Below are positions 1 to 12,264 of a DNA stretch of 64,000 bases, one piece after another. The stretch is from Molanna angustata (lineage: Eukaryota; Arthropoda; Insecta; Trichoptera; Molannidae). The stretch lies in NCBI GenBank assembly GCA_963576475.1, contig OY754964.1, positions 8,161,986 to 8,225,985 on the forward strand, written 5' to 3'. The notes under the pieces are model-generated. The model saw nothing but the letters and a program-made list of their open reading frames with translations, was not told the DNA's origin and did no database searches. The position numbers and the translations under genes are program-made. The first letter of the stretch is position 1. Every line of letters starts with the position of its first letter.

Positions 1-594
1 TATTTATTTGTTTGAATATCAAATAGGAAATAATTATCTTTTGGGAATCCTTGGTGTAGAAATGGGTTAGCAAAAGGGGCGGTTGTATCTCGGTTGTAAT
101 AGTGTATTTAGCGACATTCCAAGGGCGCTTATAGCTGTTCATTGTTTATGTGTAGCGTTACGAAACAGTCGATTTCAATTTACAACAGAAGTTGTTATTG
201 CTTTGAGCTCTGCGGGAAATCAGGAAATTATCTGTTTCATTTTATTGGCTAACTAATCCTAAAACATCAGCTGTCAAACATGCGGACATGACAGGTAAAA
301 TGTCTATCTGTCGAGTAAATGAGAGATGTGAATGTGTGAAGCAGTTACTGATTTCAACAAGAGTTTTCTGATAACATGTATATAATAAATACCGTATTTT
401 TAGCAAAATTGTGATAATTTTGTAATTTATCGGATTGTTTTTCATGAAAGTCATCAATTTTACGTTAGTTGCCATCAAATAACATATAGCGTCAAGTATA
501 TCTAGGTACCTAAATACTAGTTTGCCAAAATGAAAACTACATATTATCATTGCCATTATTAAAAAACAATACAAAAAGCACAATATTATAATAT
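1..594. other. AT-rich stretch, no gene recognised
   Basis: No similarity to a known coding or repeat family was recognised. The open frame on the minus strand in the right half has low-complexity hydrophobic composition, and only its N-terminal end overlaps the LINE fragment that follows. Confidence 0.5.
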
Positions 595-815
595 TTTCGT
601 CTGCCCTCTTTCTTTGGCTCCATTGTAAGTTGTAGAAGGGCATATTTATCATCACGGTTTATGTTGCCAAGTATGCGGCTTTGGGTCTCTTGGTATATTT
701 AAAACTCTCATTGGAGACTATCGAACCATGAGATGTGCATCATCCTTCTGTATAGCTACATCTCTTATGCTTCAATTTTATTTATTTTATGGGATTTTAA
801 GAGTCCAACTGACAA
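595..815 (-). pseudogene. LINE reverse-transcriptase C-terminal fragment
   Basis: On the minus strand broken frames read like the C-terminal tail of non-LTR reverse transcriptases: an LYRRMM..ISW block, then RPKAAYLA and a PFYNLQW stretch, corresponding to the family pattern LYRRMLRISW ... FGHIMRG ... LQLIMEG. It is interrupted by in-frame stops and at least one frameshift, so it is a dead 5'-truncated copy. A related copy in the same orientation lies at 62935-63190. The exact clade (RTE-like or R1-like) cannot be fixed from so short a piece. Confidence 0.6.
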
Positions 816-1492
816 CACAAATGGTTTAACAGCTCTAAGCTTTAAATCTCGGTCACACACCAGTTTTTGCATTTTCCAGAAGGTGGAATCTCGCCATCTG
901 AATCCTGGTCTTTATTTCGGAATCTGGTTCAGTTCAATGCAAATTTTATGTAATTAACTGTTTGTATGTAGATAGAAGAAATAATTTAATCAATTTATGC
1001 TTCCTTTGTTGTGTTTTATTAAATTTTACTTTTATATTTTTTTGTGTTGTAAAGGGTTAGGTGTCCCATTCTTCAGTTTGTTGGACTGATCCTAAATTAC
1101 TAAATATTTCACATTTTTATGAGTAAAGTGTACTTTGATAGTTGTGAGGTTTCTATTTATGGGTGAGAGCTTTGGAGACTTGAAGCCGGTAATAATCTGA
1201 TGTAATAGAGACGATCGTATATTGAAATAAACTGTTAGAAGTTTGTTCTAACAAAAGGATGTATGTATGTAGGTTTGTACGATGATTGTGAGGCAATTTG
1301 AAATTTTTGTGTTGAACGCATAAGTTACAGGTTTACCATTAACGTAAGTGAAGTTTGTCGCCCCAAGACACAACAAGAAATGTTCCTTGTGATATTGATG
1401 GTAACGGTAAGCATTGAAATTGCAACAGATATTTACGTACATAGTGCAATAATATATGATTTCATAGTATCTAATTTAGAATTGTCAGAGAC
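816..1492. other. AT-rich stretch, no gene recognised
   Basis: Non-coding AT-rich DNA. The short frames here lack a known motif or a plausible domain. No repeat shared with the rest of the window was noticed. Confidence 0.45.
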
Positions 1493-1494
1493 TA

Positions 1495-2475
1495 AAGGTA
1501 GAGTCAGACGCAATGGCCATACAATTGTCATTTTTCTATGGTCATAGCGTGTGCACTGGTGCTATGGCACTTCGCCAGTTAACACTGGTAACATATTCAT
1601 ATCACTGTTGCCATAGAACTATGGCGACACTATAGTACCCGTGTGAGTGAACACTCGCATGCAGAGCCATAGAATATGATCGGTTATGGCATTGGAATAA
1701 GTATGTATTTCCTATGTGTTGGACATACATATAATGTCGTTGATTACTGTCATTCTTATAATTCGGTATCGAAATCGTGTTTTGCAATTTCATGCAAAAT
1801 GTCCGGAAAAGCATAATTGTCTGTAGTTATTGTTTCATATTCAGTTGCTAAGGCACATGAAAATACTCGGAAAACTGAGAATTAAAGGAAACACAAAATA
1901 TAAGAGCTTGATTAAGAGCTTGTTTGTTTTAAAAAATTTCAATATTATGTATTCTTTGTTATTATATTATATCAATAAATATTTTTTTATGAAATAAGTA
2001 TGTGGTAGTTGTTGGTTTTATAATTTTTAATAAAAACATAATTTTATTTTAGTATTCTTTGATTTTCATCCAAATAACTCCCTATAATTCATTTGAAATA
2101 AATATGTACAACTAGTTAGAAAGAGAGAGCAAGCCCCCCCCAGCAGTAGCTGTCTCACTCTAACAATGTGACACACTTTTGGTATTGACATATAGCACTC
2201 CAATGTGTATAGCTTAATGACGACAAACAGAAACGCCATAGAGAAAATTATGACCATAGAATACAAACGACATAGCGTCTGAATGGGACGCCATATGATA
2301 TGGTTTAGACTGCCATATATTACTGTGCCCGGAATATTGTCATAGCTATATAAACATAGCGATTTATGATATATTTTTTATGTTCGTGTAAGTGCCATAG
2401 ACTTCTCTATGGCATATTTCAAAATATATGTCATGCAAATGTATGGTGGATAGCCATAGCGTCTGGCTATACCTT
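1495..2475. mobile_element. Non-autonomous DNA transposon with TA target duplication
   Basis: The two ends form imperfect terminal inverted repeats of about 27 bp sharing AAGGTA, CAGACGC and an ATGG core. Each end is bordered by TA (1493-1494 and 2476-2477), the usual Tc1/mariner-type target duplication. The interior is strongly enriched in ccatag/ctatgg words near both ends, as if the termini were built from many short inverted copies. There is no transposase frame, so it would depend on an enzyme supplied in trans. Assignment to a superfamily rests only on the TA borders. Confidence 0.6.
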
Positions 2476-2477
2476 TA

Positions 2478-2825
2478 CAATCGGAATATTGTGGACGGTC
2501 ATTTGCGCAAATGTCTCCATCATATAGCAATCTTTAAATAATCTGAAAAAATAACACAAGCCGTGTCGTAAATTGAATTTTATAGAAACATAGCAAATAA
2601 GAAAATCCAATTATTTTAAATTCTTATCAAATTCACAATCTTCCTTCTTTAAATAAATCAAATTTACACAATTTGTTATACAAGTTTTCTAGATTTGTTT
2701 TAAAAGTTTTGTTATACAAGGTCAAGTTGTCATACTACAAGGATTTGTTATACAAGTTTTTTTTATTAAACCAAAAAAATTGTATTTTTTTCTTATTACT
2801 ATTTCTTCTTCTTGTTCTTTCATTA
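2478..2825. repeat. AT-rich stretch with imperfect gttatacaagt repeats
   Basis: Between about 2670 and 2765 the word gttatacaag recurs three times at irregular spacing with poly-T tracts, giving a degenerate short tandem repeat. No coding potential is seen. Confidence 0.4.
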
Positions 2826-3080
2826 GGCCCAGGGCCTGTTTTATGCTGCATTTTCAGCCTCCTGTGATGTGGACTGCCAACTAACTCGCCATCTTTTTGG
2901 TGGGCGTCATCGTGGTCGAGACCCCTCCGGTACGTTGTCTCGGGCTATCTTTGGGATCCTATCTTCGGACATGCGGCTGACGTGTTCGTTCCAGTACCTT
3001 CTTCTTTAGCGCCCCCATCTTACGATGTCCTCAGCTTCGCAGATTCTTCGGATCTCTGTATTTCTGACTCTTTCACGAAG
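2826..3080 (-). pseudogene. RTE-like LINE 3' fragment
   Basis: The minus strand is locally GC-richer. In broken frames it reads like the end of an RTE-type polymerase, with short blocks resembling SRMSEDRIPKIARDNVPEG and a RPPKRW motif before stops. This matches the WAGHV..M...R...GRP.KRW ending of that group. Frameshifts and stops make it a relic. Confidence 0.45.
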
Positions 3081-3734
3081 ACTTTTGCATTTCTGACTCT
3101 ATTACTATTTCTCTGTATTCTCTTTCTCTATTACAATTTCGATTATAAAAAAAAAAACATTACTAAAACAAATAAATAAAGCAGGACGGGAACGCCTTCT
3201 GTTTTTAAAAATCAATCATTATTTGTTATAGACCACTATATGTAGGAAGTGTAGGTTAACAAAAATGTTATTTATCAATCGTTCAAAAAATAACATAGAT
3301 TGCATCTCGTAATATATTAACTCGAATCCATTTTGTTGTGTTTTATTGCACTATTGTTTGATGTAAAGCAATCTAATTTATTTTTTAACAGATCAATCTT
3401 AAAAAGATATAATAATCTCATTTTGAAGTACCTAATAGTTTCATTGTTTAAAAGTTGATGTCATTATTAATAAATATTGAAAGAATAGATTGTAAATATT
3501 AAAGTAAATCAAATAAAAGCACCTTGATAAACATAATATGATATGATTATAAAATAAAAGAATATTTATACATCCGTATAGCTTTCAAGATTAGTTGGCA
3601 AGTGGGTTAATGTAAGATATAAATAAAATTAGTTAGAAATAGGCAACGTCGAATTTTCCAGTAGATACATAATAGCAAAAACTCTATATACCTAAGTTAT
3701 ACAACTCTTCAGAGGTTTTTTACATTTCATAAAC
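3081..3734. other. AT-rich stretch, no gene recognised
   Basis: Low-complexity AT-rich DNA with oligo-A and oligo-T runs. No motif was recognised. Confidence 0.45.
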
Positions 3735-3850
3735 AATCATTCATTAATTTAAACATCACGGCATATCCGACAATGCGGGGAAACCAGTGACGGGTGTGCG
3801 TTGTGCATTTCCTTTTTAAAGGGAGCATGACACATTCGTGTATTTCCGCC
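3735..3850 (+). repeat. Dispersed repeat family D, copy 1
   Basis: Shares with 11283-11460, 39735-39830, 40360-40460 and 51325-51490 (opposite strand) the pattern ATTCATTCAT, CGGCATAT, CAATGCGGGG.AACCAG.GAC, then GTGTGCG and GCACGACACAT. Family identity is unknown; the copies are short and diverged. Confidence 0.55.
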
Positions 3851-4526
3851 ACTAGTATCTACTAATTCTTGTATTTATATTGATAAAATCAAACAAGATT
3901 TAATATTCTATAGTTTTTTTTTTCATTTTGATTAGAACGATTGTTTTGCCTGGTTTGAGCAATTTCAACATAATAGGTATATTCTAAAAAAATGTATAAA
4001 AATTTCTTACATACTAAAGATCTAAGTATATAATAGTCATGCTTTTAAAACTAAAATATTCATGTTTTTAAAACTAAAATAAAGGAATGGCTGTTAGTAT
4101 CAGACAGACACTATGCAGAGGAGATTTTTCACCCATAGCTTTCGACTCCATACTTTATATTGCTCTAAGTGTATTAGTGCAATTTCTTTATTTTGTTTTT
4201 AGTATTTTTTTTATTTCCATTGTTGTTTGTGACATAATCACTTTTTATATACGATTGATGTTGGCATCAACTAATACAGTGTCAATGTCTCGAGATGCAT
4301 TGGCCCCGGCACAGGTTTTTTGTCTAGTAGGGCACAGCAGATTCAACAATTATTGTAATGTCATCAATGTTTGTATGAAAAAAATATATATAAAAAATGT
4401 AGGTCAGAAAACACATAAACACCAAATTTTTTGATGACGAAAATACATTAAAATTGTTTGCAATCTTTCGATTTGTAAAATTTCATAACAAAATATGGGT
4501 ATATAGATATAAAAAAATATATATGT
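3851..4526. other. AT-rich stretch, no gene recognised
   Basis: A 115-codon open frame at 4087-4434 has no recognisable motif and is rich in F, I and V from AT-rich codons. I regard it as chance. Confidence 0.4.
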
Positions 4527-4743
4527 GCCGACCGCCGTGGCACAGTTGGTAAGCTGTTCGGTTTTTGTGCGGGCGTCCTGGGTTCGATTCCCAGCAGAGG
4601 AGAAATTTATTTAAATTCATTTCTCACGCAAATATTGCTTCTCTGGGCTGGAAAAACTGGTTAGTTGGAAGAAATTGCCATACGGCAATAAACTCGCCAC
4701 TTGCGCAGGGTGCAAGGAAGTGTTCATTGATTATTATTATTAT
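4527..4743 (+). mobile_element. tRNA-derived SINE, family A
   Basis: The head is tRNA-like, with GGCACAGTTGGTAAGC resembling an A box and GGGTTCGATTCCCAGC matching a B box, so RNA polymerase III promoter elements are visible. The body continues with a conserved tail (cgccacttgcgcagggtgca, then aggaagtgttcatt) and ends in a TTA microsatellite. Sister copies: 46174-46395 (nearly the same), 42776-42952 (minus), 5517-5680 (diverged), and tails at 12265-12350 and 60565-60645. Confidence 0.8.
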
Positions 4744-5516
4744 ATTCTAGAACGTATTTTACTACTGACGAACGTTTCGGCTTTTTATGCAGTTGTAATT
4801 ATCTTTAAATGTTAATGAATTAAACAATATACACACATATAATATATGAACAATATATGGAATTGGATAATTTATACAGCACCTTTTACTCGAGAGCTCA
4901 TCTTAAAATATTATTTGTATTTTTTAATAGCATAATAAACCCACGTGTTTTTAATAGTACAATGAATATACTTAAACTCCCCTAGAAACTGTTCACCATA
5001 AATAAATTAAACATCGAGTAGCAAAGATGGTTGGATTTTAAATATGGTCTAACCTCGATGTTAACCACACTGGATACAATAAGGTAGTAAAGATAAATAG
5101 ACCGATAAACCGTCCATTGGTATTCCTCTTCGATCCTGCAGCATTAAGGAGTTGACCCGTTTTTGCATTCAGATTGTTATCGGCCGTACCAGCTGGTTAT
5201 TTTCTGTCATTTCCTATGTGACATTGCCATTAGTATTAGCTATTTGGTCCAGCCGAGTAGTCAGCATCTTTGCCATAGTATGATAACACACACATACATA
5301 CACAACTTGTACTGTCCGAGTGTTCCCTTCTCTCCACCCTTTCGCAGTACCTCACGAACTGACCCCACTGATAACCTCGTCGGCCACTTCCTGCTCAATA
5401 CTGCGCTCCTAATACTTAAATCTCGCAGAAGCATTAATTATATTACGAAACGAAAACTCATTTAACATCAAAAGTATGATTTTTAGACTCAAATCAACAT
5501 ACTTTAGGATTAATAG
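4744..5516. other. AT-rich stretch, no gene recognised
   Basis: No conserved motif was seen. Short frames around 5163-5465 have no domain features. Confidence 0.4.
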
Positions 5517-5680
5517 TCAGCTTGCGTGGCTCAGTTGGTTAGATGTCTGAATTAAAAGCTAAATATTCCGTTTTGATTCCCAAAAGAAACCTAGTTTTGG
5601 TTAGATGGAAGAAATTGACATATGGTAATAAACTCGCCACTTGTGCAGAGTGCAAGGAAGTGTTTGTTATTATTATAAGT
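5517..5680 (+). mobile_element. Diverged family A SINE
   Basis: A degraded tRNA-like head (GTGGCTCAGTTGGTTAGA) is followed by the family A tail with aataaactcgccacttgtgc and gcaaggaagtgtttgtt, ending in TTA repeats. The B box is largely lost. Confidence 0.65.
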
Positions 5681-5939
5681 TTTTATTTATTTATTTTTAC
5701 TTATGTATTATTTTAACTTTTTGTTAATATAACTTTTTGCTATAAACGGCAATTCCTTCCAACTAAATATATTAGTGTGTACCTACTATGGCAATAAGGC
5801 AATGGCATCACAAAAAAACTAAGAATATAAAGATAACAGAAAAAAAATGTTTGAATATAAGAACAGTTCATAGCAATGGCAGGAAAACAAAACGATAAGA
5901 AGATGAAGATGAGAGGTAGAAGAAATCAGGTATTATCAG

Positions 5940-6075
5940 ATAGATATTTTTGCTTTAGCTGTTTTAGATGTTTTCAAGTCTGGATTTGTGCGATGATTAA
6001 TATCATCACTCCCTGTTTGCACGTATTTGAGTACGTTTTAAGTATTTGTACGTTGTCCGAGAAGTAATACGAAAT
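5940..6075 (+). mobile_element. Diverged family C SINE tail
   Basis: Contains ttttcaagtctggatttgtg, gatgattaatatcat and a ttgtccgagaagtaatac-like end, matching the tails of the family C copies at 8115-8290 and 28700-28878 with many substitutions. No intact tRNA head is seen. Confidence 0.5.
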
Positions 6076-7350
6076 AAAAATGTAATTAAATTTCACCCAT
6101 AATGATTCAATTATATGAACATCAAAACCACGAGCAGAATAAAACTTCTGATGAGTTTGCAATATATATTGCTGAGATTTCTAATTAGATTTGTGTGATC
6201 AACATGATACCTATGTATGATATTATTGATTGAAATGATCTTACAGTCAAGTAAAAATTTAAATTAAAATAAAATTAATTAATTAAAATTTTTTTTATCT
6301 TATATTTTTATTTATTTTGATTATTTTTCTTACACATCGATATGAAATTGTCAACAAGGTCATTGTTGAACCAATAAAAGATCAAAGAGCGTTCAAACTC
6401 AATCGTTTTTTCTTCTTCTTTAAAACATTCCTAATCCAGTCATACATCGTGTTAGTCATTTGTCTCAGTGATATCGTTTTCACGGCTCAGATTTATGCTT
6501 TATAAAATAAATAAATCCAAATGGAATAACAATCGTTGAAAGAGCACATATTATAACAAATCGTTTGAGTTTAGTAAAGAGAAAGACCATAGCAATAACG
6601 GAAAGTATGGTTTAATGTTTGTAATAGAAATGTATCGATATTGAAGAGTCGAAGATCCGCGGGCTATTCGTGATGAATTTCAGAATGATTACTGGATGGA
6701 TAGACTCTGCAGTATATTTTGCTGGGTTTCTCGCTCTACTCCAAATAGGTGTTGGATATTTGCTATTATCTACTACCGCTTGTATATCGCATCCTGACAG
6801 TATGATCTCTGCAATTTGCTGAAATGGACCCATTTTTATTAAACTCGCGGATATGATATTTGATAAATCTATAGTAACTGTTCTCTGCGTCGATTTTATA
6901 ACGTTGTTTTCTTATACATATGTACGTAATGTACCATAATTCATCATCACTGTGTTACATTGAAGTGTGAAAATTGTTATATTCTCAAACGAAAATCAGC
7001 TAGAATTTGATAAAAAAACAAACACACACGTACATTGAAATATTATTTTAGTAATATAAGATTTACATGATTTCTTTGTTCTGTAGTTATTACATTAAAT
7101 GGCGCTATATTAATTCGTATCGAAGATATAATTTCCTATTGTATAAGGTCCACTAAGCTTTTGGTAATAGCTCTATCTTTGCTGTTTTATTAACAATTGA
7201 TTGCTGTCGCTACCGAAGTAGCGGAATTGTTATAGAAGCCGAAAATCTTGGCTTGCCTATGAATTTTAGGTACTTACATATGTTAAAATATTCAGGAACT
7301 AATATTTTTAAATTAATTTTATTACAACCATAATAATAATTTAAATAAAA
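6076..7350. other. Gene-poor stretch with one unassigned minus-strand frame
   Basis: The only frame with non-trivial composition is 6612-6833 (minus, 73 codons). Its start reads MGPFQQIAEIILSGCDIQAV and it has mixed polar residues rather than AT-codon runs. I do not recognise a family; it could be a transposon relic. The rest is AT-rich non-coding DNA. Confidence 0.35.
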
Positions 7351-7381
7351 TTATAATCTTGGTGTACCACCAAGATTATAA
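7351..7381. repeat. Perfect 14-bp-stem inverted repeat
   Basis: ttataatcttggtg and its exact reverse complement are separated by 3 nt (tac), forming a hairpin with a 14-bp stem. Context is AT-rich and no transposon border or gene is evident. Confidence 0.7.
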
Positions 7382-8114
7382 ACTGAACCGTTTGAAGATA
7401 CGATGCATTACAGGAAAAAAAAATCATGGCCACTGAAATGAAGAACGATGCTAAAAAACAATAAATTTTCGACATTTCCCCATTTTTTTTCAGGGTTTTT
7501 GTTGTTTTTTTTTTAGGCTCGCCCCTGATCGCTGGGAATATCAAGAAATTTGTTCGAAGATATGGGCTTCAGCACCCACGAGGAGCTGAAAAGGGTCACG
7601 CACAGTACAGGACGGAATGTAAGAGAAAATGCGAGGTTTTGCTGACAAAGAATCTTTGGGATTCAAGTGAGTGTGTGAGAGAGAGAGAGAAAGTTGTGGC
7701 AATTGGTGATGAAACAGGAAGGGATTTTTGTATAATCCAATAAACAGGAATTGGTTCGAGTTGAGATGTTGATAATAACATGCAAATGGACACGTCTTCG
7801 GTTTTCTCTCGTGATACTTTGCAACGCCCAAAGGGAATTGTGTCTGACTTATGAATACAGGAATGGTAACACAACGTATTTCTTATCATTTTCATGTATT
7901 TATTGCTTTGGAGGAATTTATTGGTTCACCAATGCTCATAAACTTTTCACCGTTAGTATTAATGAAGACATTACGTACACGCTTCCAAATTTTTAAATTT
8001 TCTGTGTGTATTCAATATTTAGAACGTCTCAATAGAGACGAATGATTGCAACACAAAGAAGATCACAAATGATAAATAAGACATTGATAAATTTATATTT
8101 ATAACATACAAACA
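7382..8114. other. Stretch without recognised gene
   Basis: Includes a GC-richer patch (about 7520-7700) with a short GA-rich simple repeat near 7675-7690. The several overlapping frames on both strands show no domain. A LINE 3' relic is possible but unsupported. Confidence 0.35.
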
Positions 8115-8290
8115 CGATTCCCGATGGAGGCACAGTTTTTAATTGTGTTTTCAGTCTGGATCTGTGAGACGATTAATATCGTAAGTCTCTAGAATGTGGC
8201 AAACTGTTATTGGGTGCGTGTTAAATGAATATTTGACAAAGTACCTGTTTGTTACCCGAGAATTAATATAAATAATATAAAATAAAATAA
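8115..8290 (+). mobile_element. Family C SINE, 5'-damaged
   Basis: Starts with a B-box remnant (cgattcccgatgg), then the body: tttaattgtgttttcagtct, ggatctgtgagacgattaat, aatgtggcaaactgttattg. The same order occurs at 28700-28878 (+) and 30721-30887 (-). Confidence 0.7.
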
Positions 8291-9149
8291 ACACATAAAT
8301 AGGTATAAAGTGTTAGGGAAATAGTGTTTTTGCATGTGCATAATATTAAAAGTGATATAAAAATTTTGTTTCTGTAAATGATATGTATATAAAAGTAAAA
8401 AATGAATACCAACCTACTTCAGTTGCAATGAAGTGGAATTTTTTATATTGCGCCCTGTAGTAGTAGCGAGTTTATTGACAAATTAATATCAATTAAAAAA
8501 AGCATAAGGACATCATGGCTGAATAATCTCAGGATTTCCTAATGCAGCGTCCTTCATAAGACTGGTCCAGTATCCAGAGAAGTTCCAATGGAAGGTCACC
8601 AACATACGCCAGTAGTGGCACGCGAGGAAGGATAAGTCAATTCCTCCCGAATAACCTAGTCCAGAAAGATAAGATCAGCGCGAGAAACAAATTTTATACA
8701 TGACTAAATCCAAGACGTCGCGCCGGCATAGAACTAAAAACGAATTATGCACAGCGGTCAACTTGATCTTTAGTGTATTTAAACCAGGGAAAATATGATT
8801 ATGTGGTGCAAACTGCTGTAGCACTCCCAGAAAATAGGAAAGCAAAAGGACTCCACTGTCTACGGGGAGGGGTAATAGGAGTAAATTTATAGATAAAGCC
8901 CATATACCAGCCCCGACGGTATAGGACAGCAGGGCTACTCATAAAATTGATTACAGTAAAATTAAGATCAGCTTCAAACTTTAGCAATCTTTGAGGTTAA
9001 ATCAATTGAATAATAATATTAATTTATATAACAATTAATGACCATTTCATACTAAACGTTGATTTTAACACATTTTCATGATTTAATGTAGAGAAAGATT
9101 AAAATTGGATTATAAGCGAGTTCTGAATCGATAAATGTTTAAGGTTAAG
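8291..9149. other. Stretch without recognised gene
   Basis: The middle (8500-8960) is less AT-rich and may be an old repeat, but no motif or second copy was noticed in the window. Confidence 0.35.
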
Positions 9150-9265
9150 GCAAGCTAAGAACGTGTCATGAGTAGCCCCCCAGATCATCCTGGCGCCGAA
9201 GGATTAGGAGAGCTGACCCTTCCTAAAGTAGGACAAGGCTTAGAAAAAGAATAAGTAAAAGAAGA
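9150..9265 (+). pseudogene. Possible RTE-like LINE 3' end
   Basis: A short piece reading RRR.GELTLPK-like residues is followed by a (GAA)n tail (aagaagaagaaa). It resembles the RRADPK end and GAAGAAGAAG tail of the copy at 50330-50620. Very short, so weakly supported. Confidence 0.35.
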
Positions 9266-11282
9266 AGAAATTGGTTTAAGATAAAATAAACACAGTAAAA
9301 GGTGTAATTTTATTTATTTATCGTATGGGTTAATCACATACACATCATAACAAAACAAAGTTTAGATACAAAGATAATAGTAAAAAAAAAAATAATAGCA
9401 CAAGTAGGCTTGCTACAAATACTTGCTGTAATACAAATATTTAAAAATTCTTCAAACTTTGCGTGAGCAACTCTGTAGAAGTTCATTAAAAAAATATAAC
9501 AAACTTTGTAATACTTTTACTTTACAACTTGCGAATAAGTTATAGCGCTTTCGAGCTTGCGCACATCATCAGTAACTTTTTATTGCTTTTTTTTACAAAT
9601 ATTTAATAATTGTGTCTAAACCAAACTATCCAAAGTTATGCGTGTTTGATCTTTCAGTAAAAAAGAGCATCTAGTGTATTAAAATGCTTAAAATAAACTC
9701 TTGTGTATTGAATAAAGTACAAATAATTGCCTTAAGAAATAAACGTTGCATTTTAACTGAGGCTTCTCTGTATAAAATTCGAAATAATAATTTAACTAAT
9801 AACTGAAATGTCCGTATTCAAAATGAACCGTGTAAAGGGGAGATTCAATTATCAGTTTTTTGGTATTTATCGAGACCGTACACACAAATTTGAAGGTATC
9901 CGAGAACTTGTTAAAATAATATAGCAGAAAGCCAATATTTTTATTTTGCCCTTCGTTAATGTTTTGCTACGCTCTGATGTACATCGTTCTTTCACCTAAT
10001 TAGGAGCATTTATATTTAAACTGCCATCGGGTCGATTATCTTTGGGATGTATAAAGAATGAAATGATGTGTCATAAATAAGAATATTTTCCCTCATCGCT
10101 CGACAACCCGACCTCGTGAACGTGCAAATAAATGACGAACCAAATTCGAAAAGCTATCCATTTTGAAGATTATTTCGCGGCAAATGTCCTTTGTTTGTGT
10201 CCGATACAGTTGCGTGGTGATATTTTACACAATAATATATCCTAATGTAAACTTTCTTCAATAAAATTTAAATAAAAGTCATCGATTGAGTTGCCGCGTC
10301 GTTTCGTTTTGGGTTAAAGGAGCTGCGTTTGGTGTCCATTTTGAATCGCATTGAGATCACGGGTTTGAAATAAAAGATCATTAGCTCAGAATGGATACGG
10401 CAATGATCTATATAAAATTAACAATATCGGTTGGTTATTTACGAAATGGAGAAGCCATTTACCTCAGAAGTGATGTTTGAAAAATAGAGTCTACCGTGTT
10501 TTCAGAAAACATAGTTTTTGCTACAGAGCTCTAATTAATTACAAATTATTATAATTATTTTTTTATTTACGGAAAATTACACAAAGCTAAATAAATTTAA
10601 CATTATAAATATAAACGTTATATGGAAAATATCACCTCACTAGACCTAGATCTGTTCTGAGGTGATACTATTTTTTATTATTTTTTGGTCAAGATGTATG
10701 TCATGATGTATGTAGTGAATGAAATAAGTAATAATATGCAATGGAATGTGAATATTAAGTGTGTAAGTGTGAGTTTTCTCATGTATATCATCTAAAGCAA
10801 TATCATTTTATTATTTTATGATGTAGGTCAAGTCTTTTTCTGATTCATTTATTCCTCTATCAATGAGCCACTTGGTCACCAATTTTGCCAAGTTTTTCCC
10901 ACTTGGGGAGATTGAGTTGGCGAAGTTCGGGTTGCTAAATCGTCTCATTAAAAACTTATTAAGACTACATTTCCAATTGCAGTCGATACAATCAGGGTTA
11001 ATTTGAGAAGAACTTTAAAAACTTAATTTTTCAAAACTAGCAACCCAATTTTAAAGTTTCGATACATGAGATTTTAGAGAATTACTGAAGCGTTGTCTGC
11101 CGAAAACAACATAATCAACTCTATGTTTGTATACTGAAAAATACGTAAGTATCAAAAATGAAGTCTAGAGAGTAAAAAAATTAATACGCCATAAGCACAA
11201 TATAATATGACCAATAATATGAAGGAATACACTGTCTATAATATGACACCTATTGAGAATTGAATGCTAAATGTCTATTTTT
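9266..11282. other. 2-kb stretch without recognised gene
   Basis: No reading frame of note. About 10080-10350 is less repetitive and has more CpG than its neighbours. 10628-10660 contains a 9-bp-stem hairpin (atcacctca/tgaggtgat). About 10885-11280 belongs to dispersed family F shared with 16190-16660 and 63489-64000. Confidence 0.35.
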
Positions 11283-11460
11283 TTTCATTCATTCCGTCAC
11301 CGCATATTCAAGCAATGTGGGGTAAACAGCGACAGGTGTGCGCATGTACAATACTTTTTAACGAAGCACGACACATGTGTGTATTCCAACACACCATTCA
11401 CCTAAAAAGGCACTTTCAGAATGGGTGATGAACCTCGTTAATGAGATGTTATTTTGTCTG
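11283..11460 (+). repeat. Dispersed repeat family D, copy 2
   Basis: The most complete plus-strand copy: caatgtggggtaaacagcga, acgacacatgtgtgtattcc, then aaaaaggcactttcagaatg and gtgatgaacctcgtt. The last part also appears at 40430-40460 and, inverted, at 51325-51350. Confidence 0.55.
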
Positions 11461-12264
11461 TTGTATTTTCGATTACTCGGCTCTAACGGGGACACCCGAA
11501 TACTATGATCATAGAAATAAGTGGAAGCACTATTCAAAGCCGGTGCCTTTTAGCAAAAAATCGGAAATTCGAAACAGTAACTAATTACCTATAATATATA
11601 CATGTTTAGTTGTGGAGAGTAAAAATTTATCACTGTTTTTATTCATTAAAGAATTTTGGTTTTATGTATGATAGTAGGAATGAAAGCTTGATGATATAAA
11701 TACAGAAAATAATGATGTCACAATTTAGAGCAGATAAATACACAGATACTCTTATTCATATATCTACACTGGATTGTATGGAATGTGCGTAGGCGAAAGT
11801 ACTGAAAATTCGTCCAAATATGTTAATTTTGAAACATTTCAATAAAAAGTGTACCTCTTCGTATAAAAAAAACAAACAGTTTTATGGTTTTCGAGTTTCA
11901 ATGAAGAGCTTTTTTTTCTACCACAATTTTTACTTTTTTTTATTTTACATAAAAAATAAAGTAAATTTTAAAATTAAGATTCAAAAGGAAACAATTCAAT
12001 ATTATTGCACCATTGTATGGATACTCGTGTATTTTGTCAATCCATTCTGAACAAGTATCACGTAGAGAGAGCATACTAGTATGAGTTTCGTGACAATGTT
12101 TTTGCTCATACGGTGTTTTATGTAAATCAATGAGAAACTAATAATTGCTTAGGAATATAATTGAAATGTATTTCATAAAAATGCATTGAAGGTGTGTCAA
12201 CCTTTCAAGAAGACAAAATGTACACTAATTATGTAGTTTAGTGTTAGCAACAACCGACTCGTTT
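11461..12264. other. AT-rich stretch, no gene recognised
   Basis: Mostly A+T. A 76-codon frame at 11820-12050 is K/F/Y-rich from AT codons and shows no motif. Confidence 0.4.

Noticed and set aside
10628..10660. 9-bp-stem hairpin as a terminator or small-RNA gene
   Set aside because: The stem is short and no gene or promoter is adjacent; such hairpins are expected in 64 kb.
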